From Sphingobacterium lactis (GTDB lineage Bacteria; Bacteroidota; Bacteroidia; Sphingobacteriales; Sphingobacteriaceae), in NCBI RefSeq assembly GCF_011046555.1, contig NZ_CP049246.1, positions 2,418,001-2,482,000 of the forward strand: a stretch of 64,000 bases of DNA, written 5' to 3'. Below, in pieces: positions 9,157 to 17,036 of the stretch (within the stretch, counting starts at the first letter, position 1; every line of letters starts with the position of its first letter). The translations under genes and the position numbers were made by a program. The notes beneath the pieces are model-generated. The model was not told where the DNA came from. It saw only the letters and a program-made list of their open reading frames with translations, and ran no database searches.

Positions 9157-10272
9157 ATGAAGACAAATAATGCTAACCGCTTAGAATCCCTTGATATCCT
9201 TCGTGGGTTGGATTTATTTTTACTTGTAGGCTTGCAACCGATTTTGATAGCTTTTGGACAAATAATCGATAATCGTACTTATCATACCTTTCTTCAGCAA
9301 TTTGAACATGTGGAGTGGGAGGGATTTCGCCTTTGGGATTTAATTATGCCCTTATTTCTCTTCATGACTGGTATTACGATACCTTTCTCGCTGGACCGGA
9401 AAATTGAACAACCCGGCAAGGAAGTGTATCGCCATATATTCAGACGATTTGTAGTGCTCTGGATTCTAGGAATGATCGTACAAGGAAATCTGTTGGAATT
9501 TAATTACGAAACGATCCGCTTGTATTCCAACACCCTACAGGCCATTGCGGCCGGATACCTTCTCGTGAGTTTGGCCTATCTTCATCTGAATTTGCGGAAA
9601 TTAATTTCTTTGGGATGCTGTTTTCTGATTATTTATTCCATCCCTATTTCAACCTGGGGTGCATTGCTACCCCATGATAATTTTGCTTTCTATATCGACA
9701 GAATGTTTCTGCAGAATTTTATGGATGGTGTTCACTGGACGGATGGATCGTGGAGCTTTTCTGAAAATTATCATTACACCTGGATATGGAGTAGTTTAAC
9801 CTTTGCTGTAACCGTGCTTATGGGCTGTGTGACGGGGAAATTGATTAAAGATGGGAAAGATAAAGATCCAATCAGGACGGTATGGTATGTCGTGGGTGTG
9901 GGAATTGCTTGCATTTTTGTCAGTTTACTGTGGCAGCTACAGCAACCCATCATCAAGAAAATATGGACAGGAAGCATGACGCTCTATTCGGGAGGAATAT
10001 GCATGGTGCTCATGGGTTTGTTCTATTATCTGATTGATGTCCTCAAAATAGCTGCGCCATTCCGGTGGTTGAAAGTTTACGGAATGAATTCCATCGTTGC
10101 CTATGTTGTAGCTTCCATTATTGACTTTAGAAGTGCGGTCCACTCACTCACACATGGAGTCGAAGAATATTTCCCAGCATACAAGGACCTTATCCTAACT
10201 GTGGGGAATTATGGCGTCGTATTTTTGATCCTGTTACTCCTTTATAGGAGAGGGATATTTGTGAAGGTTTAA
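9157..10272 (+). CDS. DUF5009/NagX-like acyltransferase-type membrane protein
   Basis: 371 residues with about ten membrane segments. The N-terminal RLESLDILRGLDLFLLVG and the WEGFRLWDLIMPLFLFMTGITIPFSL stretch (given here in parts) are hallmarks of the COG4299 / heparan-alpha-glucosaminide acetyltransferase-like family, in which a membrane-embedded His uses acyl-CoA to acylate sugars. In Bacteroidota these often go with host-glycan or peptidoglycan sugar use. Here the gene stands alone between the export operon and an opposite-strand gene, so substrate is unknown. The start is the first ATG, directly before the conserved motif. Confidence 0.82.
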   Translation: MKTNNANRLESLDILRGLDLFLLVGLQPILIAFGQIIDNRTYHTFLQQFEHVEWEGFRLWDLIMPLFLFMTGITIPFSLDRKIEQPGKEVYRHIFRRFVVLWILGMIVQGNLLEFNYETIRLYSNTLQAIAAGYLLVSLAYLHLNLRKLISLGCCFLIIYSIPISTWGALLPHDNFAFYIDRMFLQNFMDGVHWTDGSWSFSENYHYTWIWSSLTFAVTVLMGCVTGKLIKDGKDKDPIRTVWYVVGVGIACIFVSLLWQLQQPIIKKIWTGSMTLYSGGICMVLMGLFYYLIDVLKIAAPFRWLKVYGMNSIVAYVVASIIDFRSAVHSLTHGVEEYFPAYKDLILTVGNYGVVFLILLLLYRRGIFVKV

Positions 10273-10314
10273 AAGTATTAACAATAAAGGGTGTATTGTT
10301 ATACACCCCAGTTT

Positions 10315-11169
10315 CTAAAATTTTCCATTTGTATTTTTCCAATGCTCTTCGGCAGGTATCGTTTCAATGGTATCCCAATGTTCGGCTATTTTTCCATTTT
10401 CCACCCGAAATAGGTCATAGAAGGATGTATGTATATTGGCCAGTTTCCCTTCGGATACAACAAGGGCGAAATTGCCTTCCCCTAATACTAGGTGAATTTT
10501 ATCGTATTCCATTGTAATTCCTTTTTCAGCCATAGTTGCAAGGCTTTGTTTTAAACCGCTGATTTGATCTGGAATGATCGGATTATGCTGCAAGTAATTA
10601 TCCCCTTCAAAATAATCTTGGATTTTATCCAGATTGCCCTTGACTAAAATCTCCTCTACGAATGATCTGACCAAGTGCTTATTCGTGTCTGTCTTATCCA
10701 AATCCTGTACAACCGTTATGCCATCGATCATACTACGGCCGCTGGGATTGGGTTTTGCAGGTCTCTCTTGGAGGTTGTCCCAATGTTCTACAATTTTCCC
10801 ATCTGCAAAACGGAAGATATCAAACCCAATGCTTTGTCCAAATAGATCGTAATCCGTATGCGTAAATACATAGGCTCCATCCTGAAATACGCGGATGGTC
10901 TGAACCTTGGTTTTTTCATGAGGGATACTGTTGAAGAAATCTTTAAAACCTTCATAGCCATCCGCGACTTGCAAATTATGTTGTTTGTACGTGTTTGGGT
11001 GGATGGAATTCAGACTTTCCGTATTTCCTGATTCAAAACTCTTCAATAAATTAATGACAGTAGTTTTTTGATCAAGAACCTGCCGTTTGTTAATTTGATG
11101 ATCTTGTGATTTTCCTTCTACTGCACTCATCAGTCCGAGAAGAATCATTATTGCTGCTTTATTTTTCAT
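10315..11169 (-). CDS. Secreted protein with two NTF2/SnoaL-like domains
   Basis: 284 residues: signal peptide (about 1-19) then two SnoaL-like cone-fold domains in tandem, each ending in the telltale pattern 'F.G.I.EHWD' (FADGKIVEHWDNLQE and VENGKIAEHWDTIE). Such domains are hydrolase, cyclase or binding scaffolds; no specific reaction can be assigned. The ATG at 11169 opens the signal peptide. The AraC gene upstream on the same strand is the likely regulator: 100 bp separates them. Confidence 0.8.
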   Translation of the reverse strand: MKNKAAIMILLGLMSAVEGKSQDHQINKRQVLDQKTTVINLLKSFESGNTESLNSIHPNTYKQHNLQVADGYEGFKDFFNSIPHEKTKVQTIRVFQDGAYVFTHTDYDLFGQSIGFDIFRFADGKIVEHWDNLQERPAKPNPSGRSMIDGITVVQDLDKTDTNKHLVRSFVEEILVKGNLDKIQDYFEGDNYLQHNPIIPDQISGLKQSLATMAEKGITMEYDKIHLVLGEGNFALVVSEGKLANIHTSFYDLFRVENGKIAEHWDTIETIPAEEHWKNTNGKF

Positions 11170-11268
11170 GATTTTATCTGTATTAAATGATATACAAAGG
11201 TGCCATGATGCATAGAAAATCTCGTGATACAAAAGTGCTGAAGAATGATACTTTTGATCCTTGGAACT

Positions 11269-12135
11269 TTATTTTCTGATTTTTGCCCTAAAATTGTTGG
11301 GCGTTGTGTGGAGGTGTCTTTTGAAGAACTTATTGAAATTGGTGTTTTCTTCAAAGCCCAATTTAAACGAAATTTCCTTGATGCTATACGCACTATAGGA
11401 AAGCAGACGCTTAGATTCCAAGATTATGCGTTCCTCGATAATTGTTTTGGGACTTTTTCCTAAGATTTTTTGCGTCAATTGATTCAGGCGTTTGGGGGTT
11501 ACGGCCAGTTCATCAGCATAAGCAGCTACCTGTTTTTGGAAATGGTATTTTTGATCTAGTAATTCTTTGAATTTATTGATCGTTAAGATTTGTTCGCTAT
11601 CGTGACTTGTGTTTGGATGTTGCTCGTTATGTATTCTACCAGCAAGAAGGAATAGGTTATGTAATAAATTCCTTAGTATACTTGATTGCTGTATATCTTG
11701 CTGTTGGTCAAATTCTATGGCGAGTTGTTCGAAAATTAGGGCTATCTGCCGGTCATGATCTTCTAAGGAGAATAATGGTATGTGCAAATAGCCATTCCAG
11801 AGCGTCTGTTGGGCGAGCAATAAAGCCCTTTCTGTGGTATTTCCGAAAAATTCCTTCGTAAACAGGATTGTTTTTCCATGGTAATTCCCTAAGTCGTCAA
11901 ATTTTTGAACTGTATCTGCCGATAGGAATAGAAGCGTATTGGCACTTACCTGAATGGGGGTGAAATCAACGGTATGGATAGGATTTCCTTTCTGAAACCA
12001 AAGGATTTGATAGAAACCTGTACGATGGGTTGTGGTTAGAGTGGATTTTGCATCCTGAAAAAGCTGTTCCAAATCAAGAAGTTCAATTTCTTGAGGTAAA
12101 CCTGCCTTGAAGTCGTATTTCTTAATTGTATCCAT
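11269..12135 (-). CDS. AraC-family transcriptional regulator
   Basis: 288 residues. The N-terminal part (about 1-150) looks like a cupin-type sensor (GFYQILWFQKG; VDFTPIQVSANTLLFLS). The C-terminal hundred residues hold two helix-turn-helix motifs: QVAAYADELAVTPKRLNQL and the conserved SIKEISFKLGFEENTNFNKFFKR. It probably controls the NTF2-domain gene just downstream. Ligand unknown. Confidence 0.9.
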   Translation of the reverse strand: MDTIKKYDFKAGLPQEIELLDLEQLFQDAKSTLTTTHRTGFYQILWFQKGNPIHTVDFTPIQVSANTLLFLSADTVQKFDDLGNYHGKTILFTKEFFGNTTERALLLAQQTLWNGYLHIPLFSLEDHDRQIALIFEQLAIEFDQQQDIQQSSILRNLLHNLFLLAGRIHNEQHPNTSHDSEQILTINKFKELLDQKYHFQKQVAAYADELAVTPKRLNQLTQKILGKSPKTIIEERIILESKRLLSYSAYSIKEISFKLGFEENTNFNKFFKRHLHTTPNNFRAKIRK

Positions 12136-12467
12136 ACCCTAAAACTAGATATTTCTGCCCAGATATAAAATAAATGGTGCCGACGAATCTGCCTGCACCA
12201 TAATTCATAAATAGATTGTTTGGAATTAAAGTCTATTATTTTATACCTAACTTAAAAGATAAGTTTGGGTAAAAAATGTCTTGATAAATTATCGTCAGTT
12301 CGGCTTATTGAAAAATGCCTACTGTAAATATGGAAGTCTTTTAGGTCCTTTAATAGTATCAAATTAACCATACCATAAGGCCCGGAGTAAATGTGGTGTT
12401 TTCACTACAGGTTTATGTTATACATTGCTATTTTTCAACTATATTTATTTGACTAAAAAATCATTTT
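12136..12467. other. 332-bp spacer between the AraC gene and the AIM24 gene
   Basis: Divergent promoter region. ATGGTGC (12174-12180) and GCACCAT (12195-12201) form a small inverted repeat close to the AraC start and could be an autoregulatory site or a weak hairpin. Otherwise AT-rich sequence with no gene. Confidence 0.4.
12425..12451 (+). promoter_or_regulatory. Weak candidate promoter for the AIM24 gene
   Basis: TTG at 12425-12427, 16-bp spacer, TTTATTTG at 12444-12451 (one mismatch to TAnnTTTG), 16 bp before the ATG. Spacing is shorter than usual. Confidence 0.3.
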
Positions 12468-13163
12468 ATGGCAGAATATTCAATTGCGCAATTCTTGGAA
12501 AAAACCAAGCAGGATGATCGAGAACATGATTATTTTGAAGTGGAAAAACCACAAATGCTAGAGATCAATTTAAATAATCAATCGGTATGGACGAAAGCCG
12601 GTAGCATGGTGGCCTATACTGGGGCTATAAAATTTGAGCGTGAGGGCATGCTTTCTGGTGGATTGACTAAATTTTTGAAAAAGGCATTAACCGGAGAAGG
12701 TTCCAAATTGATGAAGGCAGCGGGCAAAGGGAGGTTATATGTGGCAGATATGGGAAAGAAAGTGCAGGTGTTGCAGCTCAATAATGAAACTATCTGCGTG
12801 AATGGTAATGATATCCTTGCACACGATCAATCCTTAAAGAATGACATTACCATGCTCAAAAGCATTGCTGGTGTTTTATCAGGAGGGTTATTTCAAGTAA
12901 AACTTAGTGGATCAGGCCTTGTGGCGATTACCACGCATGGCGATCCCCTGACATTGATGGTGACGCCAGATTCTCCAGTTTTTACTGATCCCAATGCAAC
13001 GGTAGCTTGGTCCGGACATCTCGTGCCGGAATTGAAATCCAACATGTCTTTCAAGAGTATTATCGGACGCGGCAGTGGTGAAGAATTCCAGATGCGCTTT
13101 GCAGGAACAGGCTGGGTATTGATCCAACCCTATGAAGAGGTTTATATGCAAACAAGCAGTTAA
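12468..13163 (+). CDS. AIM24 family (TIGR00266-like) protein
   Basis: 231 residues without a signal peptide. The Gly-rich beta pattern MVAYTGAIKFEREG, GLFQVKLSGSGLVAITTHG and RFAGTGWVLIQP is characteristic of the AIM24/TIGR00266 family, whose bacterial members form a double-stranded beta-helix prism. Biochemical role is unknown. An AraC gene follows after 32 bp on the same strand, probably cotranscribed. Confidence 0.85.
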   Translation: MAEYSIAQFLEKTKQDDREHDYFEVEKPQMLEINLNNQSVWTKAGSMVAYTGAIKFEREGMLSGGLTKFLKKALTGEGSKLMKAAGKGRLYVADMGKKVQVLQLNNETICVNGNDILAHDQSLKNDITMLKSIAGVLSGGLFQVKLSGSGLVAITTHGDPLTLMVTPDSPVFTDPNATVAWSGHLVPELKSNMSFKSIIGRGSGEEFQMRFAGTGWVLIQPYEEVYMQTSS

Positions 13164-13195
13164 CCTTTGGAATCACAGACTTTCCTTATGACTAT

Positions 13196-14056
13196 ATGCT
13201 AATATCGGATTCGGATTTGAAAAATAATGCTTTAAAAGCTGAAAAGGCTTCTCACATTGTGATCAAGGACAAGTTAGAACCCAAGAGAAATTTGAAGGTA
13301 GCTGTCTTTGATCAGCGGAAATGTAGGACACGTCCGCATCGGCACGATGGGTATTTGGAATTGGTGCTTTTATTGCAGACTTCTGGCCGACATTTCATCG
13401 ACGGTCATGAAATAAAAGTGAATACGCCATGTATGCTTATTATTCGAAAGGATAATGTGCACCATTGGGAGCTTAATACTCCGGTTGATGGTTATGTCAT
13501 CTTGGTGAAGAAGCAATTTTTTGATATTAGTTTAGATTTTGAGCTCAGTTACCTATTGGAGCAATTGTATGGGATAAATACCATTCCATTGAACGATTCT
13601 AGTGTGCTGGCTGGAATGGTTTCCATACTGGAGCAGGAGGGGGACCGTATTTGCCAAGAAGGTTTAATGAAGGCAATTCTTGCCAAGCTAGTCACCTATA
13701 CCAAATTAAAAACTATTGGTCACGGATCTTCAAAGCACTTATACCTTCGTTTCTGTGAACTTATAAACTCAGGGCAACCCATACACAATCATGTTGCACA
13801 TTATGCAGCTTTGCTGCATACCAGCCCGCAGAACCTAAATGCTGCCTGTAAAAAGGCTAGTGAGCAGACAGCTTCTCAATTATTGGCTTCCTATATTATT
13901 AAAGAAGGGAAACGACTGCTCTATTATACAAATAAAACAATTGCAGAAATCGCTTATGATCTCGGTTTCACCGACAAATCGAATTTTACCAAATATTTCA
14001 AGCGATTTGTAGGTGTCGGCCCGAAAGCTTATCGAGATGCAAAATTAGATGGCTAG
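13196..14056 (+). CDS. AraC-family transcriptional regulator with cupin sensor
   Basis: 286 residues. The N-terminal cupin shows RPHRHDGYLELVLL and a later HHWEL, the usual sensing barrel. C-terminal HTH motifs are HYAALLHTSPQNLNAACKK and TIAEIAYDLGFTDKSNFTKYFKR. It lies 32 bp after the AIM24 gene and ends tail-to-tail with the receptor gene; the two stop codons overlap in CTAG. Targets cannot be told, but the barrel receptor next door is a reasonable candidate. Confidence 0.9.
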   Translation: MLISDSDLKNNALKAEKASHIVIKDKLEPKRNLKVAVFDQRKCRTRPHRHDGYLELVLLLQTSGRHFIDGHEIKVNTPCMLIIRKDNVHHWELNTPVDGYVILVKKQFFDISLDFELSYLLEQLYGINTIPLNDSSVLAGMVSILEQEGDRICQEGLMKAILAKLVTYTKLKTIGHGSSKHLYLRFCELINSGQPIHNHVAHYAALLHTSPQNLNAACKKASEQTASQLLASYIIKEGKRLLYYTNKTIAEIAYDLGFTDKSNFTKYFKRFVGVGPKAYRDAKLDG

Positions 14057-16491
14057 AACTCTTTCTCGCCAAATTCCGACTTCGGCAATTTTAAGATTTG
14101 ATTTAATCGCTGTAGGTTGAAATTTAGATTCACCAACAGGATATTCTTCTCATATATGTAATTCGTTGTTGTATAAAAATCTGCAGCTTGGGTTGTAATG
14201 CGTTGTTCGTTTACTCCCCAATTACCTAACTCGATATTTTGCCATTGCAATTGAGCGGTCATGGCACCATTCCAAAACGTTCTGCTCACATTGAAATGCG
14301 GAGTGACAAATCTTGAATCCCAACCCTGGACTGTTGGTCTTTCTGAAAGGTAGTTTATCTGTAATCCTGTGCTCCATTTTTTTGCTATTGTGGCCTGAAG
14401 TCCGGCATTGATAGAATAGACCCAATCCTGGTTACTTCTGATTTCTTTATAGTCTAAAACCTGACCGGATATTTTATAGTTGTAGAGGTTTGCTCCTATG
14501 TTACCCTTTAACCACGGACGAATATGCCCATCAGCGCCTCCCTCGATTCCCCAACGTTCCGCATAATCAGCATTGGTGAATACCCGATGTAGAATTGTGT
14601 CGGCATATACTGAATTTACACGTTGAATGGGATTCTTGGCATGTTGATAATAGGCATTGATAAAAACATTTCCCTTGTTCAGTTTTTTCACTACACCAGT
14701 TTCTACATTGGTAATGAATTCGGGTAATAGTTCGGGATCTCCCTGTTCCAAAGTTTCTGAATGTTCACGTTCTGGTATGGGGTTAAGTTCAAAGTTGTTG
14801 TTGCGTTGCACGCGACGGGAACCGGCAATTTTCCAAGACCAGCCATGCCCAAATTCTTGCATAAAATTAACGCTTGGGTAAAGTTGGTGAATGGAATAGG
14901 GGTATTCCTCTCCGGTATGCAAAAGTTTTACATCGCGTTCATAATACTCGTAGCGCAAGCCTATCCCGAACTGACTTGTTTTGAATTTACGGTCATACTG
15001 GGAAAAGAAGGCATGCACGCGGTTTGTCGCGTTCAATTTCCCTGTAAATTCAGGAACGATAGCGCTTGGTTGGCCTTGCTCAGCAGCATAATATTCAAAA
15101 TTACCTTCTTGCCGATCATGCCGAAGTTGGTAGCCTGCCTGTAATTCTGCTTGGTTAAGGTCCCATATATGCGTTGCCGATAACCGCAGACCGCGCAATG
15201 GATTCTCATACGTGTTATGGGTCCATTGAACTGTATCTTTGCCGTTTTCAATATTAGCATTTTTTGTTGAACCGTGAATTTGGGCGAACTCATAGATCGC
15301 ACCGACGTTGAATCGATGGCGGTCATTTAGCTTGAGGTTATAATTGAAATCAAAAAGATAAAATTCTCCCTGTTTATTCTGCAGATTCGGATTAAAATAA
15401 TTCAGGGAAGAGATTAAGTTTCCTGAATTCCGATCGATCGTCCTATTTTCATAATGGATATCTGCTACCCGATCTTGGAATTTTTTGGAAGCTAGCACAC
15501 CCAAACTCAAGCTATTGTTTGAATTGATTGTATAGTTGCCATTGAGGCGGATGCCATAATTGTATTTATCAAAACTTCGTTCTCCTTTTGAAGGGAAGAA
15601 AGTTTGTTTATCGTTCAAGATGGTCCATACATCTCCATCGCGAAAACCAGCATTATCGTTGCGGAGATAGTTTGCAGATCCGTTTAATTCCAACTTATCT
15701 TTTCGGTATTGAAAGGCAATGTCTGCACCGTAACGGTGTTGTTTTTTAGCATTATCGTAATCATCAATAGGAGGCAGGCCGCCTTGAAGGTTTAATATCC
15801 AAGCAAAGCCATCGCTTTTGGTTGCTTTTGTTTTAAGGTTGATGATGCCCCCTTTACCATCAGGGTCATATTGGGCAGTTGGCGTGGTGATATATTCCAC
15901 TTCCGTTACATCATTGGCAGCAATTTGCGAAAGGAGAGTTGCCGGATCTAAAAGAGAAGGCTTACCATTAATCAACACGATAATTCCTTCGTTTCCACGC
16001 ATGGAAATATTACCGAGTGCATCGACAGATGCGGACGGCAGGTTTTTGACGATGTCCAGTGCAGTACCTCCAGCCGCATTCTTATATTGATCAGCTCGAT
16101 AGGCCTGGCGATCGTTCCGGTGAGTTTGGGAAGCTACTTGTCCAGTTACATCAATGGCCGTAATTTGATTGCTCGTTGGTGCGATGTGGATATCTTCTAC
16201 ACGTATTTCTCTAGAACCAACTACTTCAATGTTGATATCTTTTTGTTTGTATCCTATAAATTTGACGCGCAATCGATAGGATCCCTTTTTAACGTTTTGA
16301 AAGGAAAATCCTCCAAGACTGTCTGTAACCATGCCGTCATAGATGGATTGGTCCTCAAGGAGCAATGCAATGCTGGCAAATTCAACTGGACGATTTGTGA
16401 CGCTATCTTTAACGGTGCCAGCCAACTGATGCTGTGCAAAGGTGATGAGGCTAACTAATAAAAAAATGGAAGTGAATACTAATTTTCTCAC
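14053..16491 (-). CDS. Outer-membrane beta-barrel family protein (TonB receptor-like, CarboxypepD-reg N-domain)
   Basis: About 812 residues: signal peptide (RKLVFTSIFLLVSLITFAQ), a carboxypeptidase-regulatory-like beta-sandwich (about 20-105), a plug-like domain (YKNAAGGTALDIVKNLPS; GIIVLINGKP) and a long barrel of the OMP_b-brl_3 type, as in DUF-type TonB-dependent receptors lacking a clear partner lipoprotein. No ATG is available at the 5' end. GTG at 16491 opens the signal peptide cleanly; TTG at 16509 is the alternative but would sit inside a TATTTTTG -7-like element. Ligand unknown. Confidence 0.82.
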   Translation of the reverse strand: MRKLVFTSIFLLVSLITFAQHQLAGTVKDSVTNRPVEFASIALLLEDQSIYDGMVTDSLGGFSFQNVKKGSYRLRVKFIGYKQKDINIEVVGSREIRVEDIHIAPTSNQITAIDVTGQVASQTHRNDRQAYRADQYKNAAGGTALDIVKNLPSASVDALGNISMRGNEGIIVLINGKPSLLDPATLLSQIAANDVTEVEYITTPTAQYDPDGKGGIINLKTKATKSDGFAWILNLQGGLPPIDDYDNAKKQHRYGADIAFQYRKDKLELNGSANYLRNDNAGFRDGDVWTILNDKQTFFPSKGERSFDKYNYGIRLNGNYTINSNNSLSLGVLASKKFQDRVADIHYENRTIDRNSGNLISSLNYFNPNLQNKQGEFYLFDFNYNLKLNDRHRFNVGAIYEFAQIHGSTKNANIENGKDTVQWTHNTYENPLRGLRLSATHIWDLNQAELQAGYQLRHDRQEGNFEYYAAEQGQPSAIVPEFTGKLNATNRVHAFFSQYDRKFKTSQFGIGLRYEYYERDVKLLHTGEEYPYSIHQLYPSVNFMQEFGHGWSWKIAGSRRVQRNNNFELNPIPEREHSETLEQGDPELLPEFITNVETGVVKKLNKGNVFINAYYQHAKNPIQRVNSVYADTILHRVFTNADYAERWGIEGGADGHIRPWLKGNIGANLYNYKISGQVLDYKEIRSNQDWVYSINAGLQATIAKKWSTGLQINYLSERPTVQGWDSRFVTPHFNVSRTFWNGAMTAQLQWQNIELGNWGVNEQRITTQAADFYTTTNYIYEKNILLVNLNFNLQRLNQILKLPKSEFGEKEF

Positions 16492-16509
16492 GGGGTTTAG
16501 TTTTACCAA

Positions 16510-17036
16510 AAATAAGAAAGTACACCTGGATTTGAATATATGTTTTCATTTATACATCTTTTTTTTCAAATCAACCATTGTGTCCTTGAGAATTCTGTTA
16601 TTTCCCTTATAAGGTTTAAGAACTGCAAAAAAGTGTTCCGTCTTTATCTAAAATTGATTGCCCCATTTATTCAGGACCATAATATTTATTCTTGTTCTGG
16701 ACATCTTCCAATTTAATATCCTGTAACCTATGCCTACTTCATAATTCAATATACTTTCCATACAAGGTTTCCATCAATATAATCATAAGACATGTGAAAT
16801 AATGATGTTTTAGGTCAAATTCAATAGGCTTTTTTAAGAATATGTAGTTTAATTATGAATTTTTAGTTAAATCCTTGTTTGGCTATTTATTTACTTGTCA
16901 CGATATGGTAAATTTATTTCTTGTAATATTTAATAATGCTATGGGAAGAAAAAGGGTTTTTTTATGTTTTGCAGCTACGGGTATAGGTAAACCTTTCCAC
17001 AATCAGTTTCATTAATCTTTGTACCATCCTTTCATT
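16510..17036. other. 527-bp intergenic stretch
   Basis: AT-rich divergent spacer between the barrel gene and mprF. No open frame of note, RNA gene or strong repeat seen. It should hold both promoters; a TATTTTTG on the minus strand near 16507 is the only clear -7-like match. Confidence 0.45.
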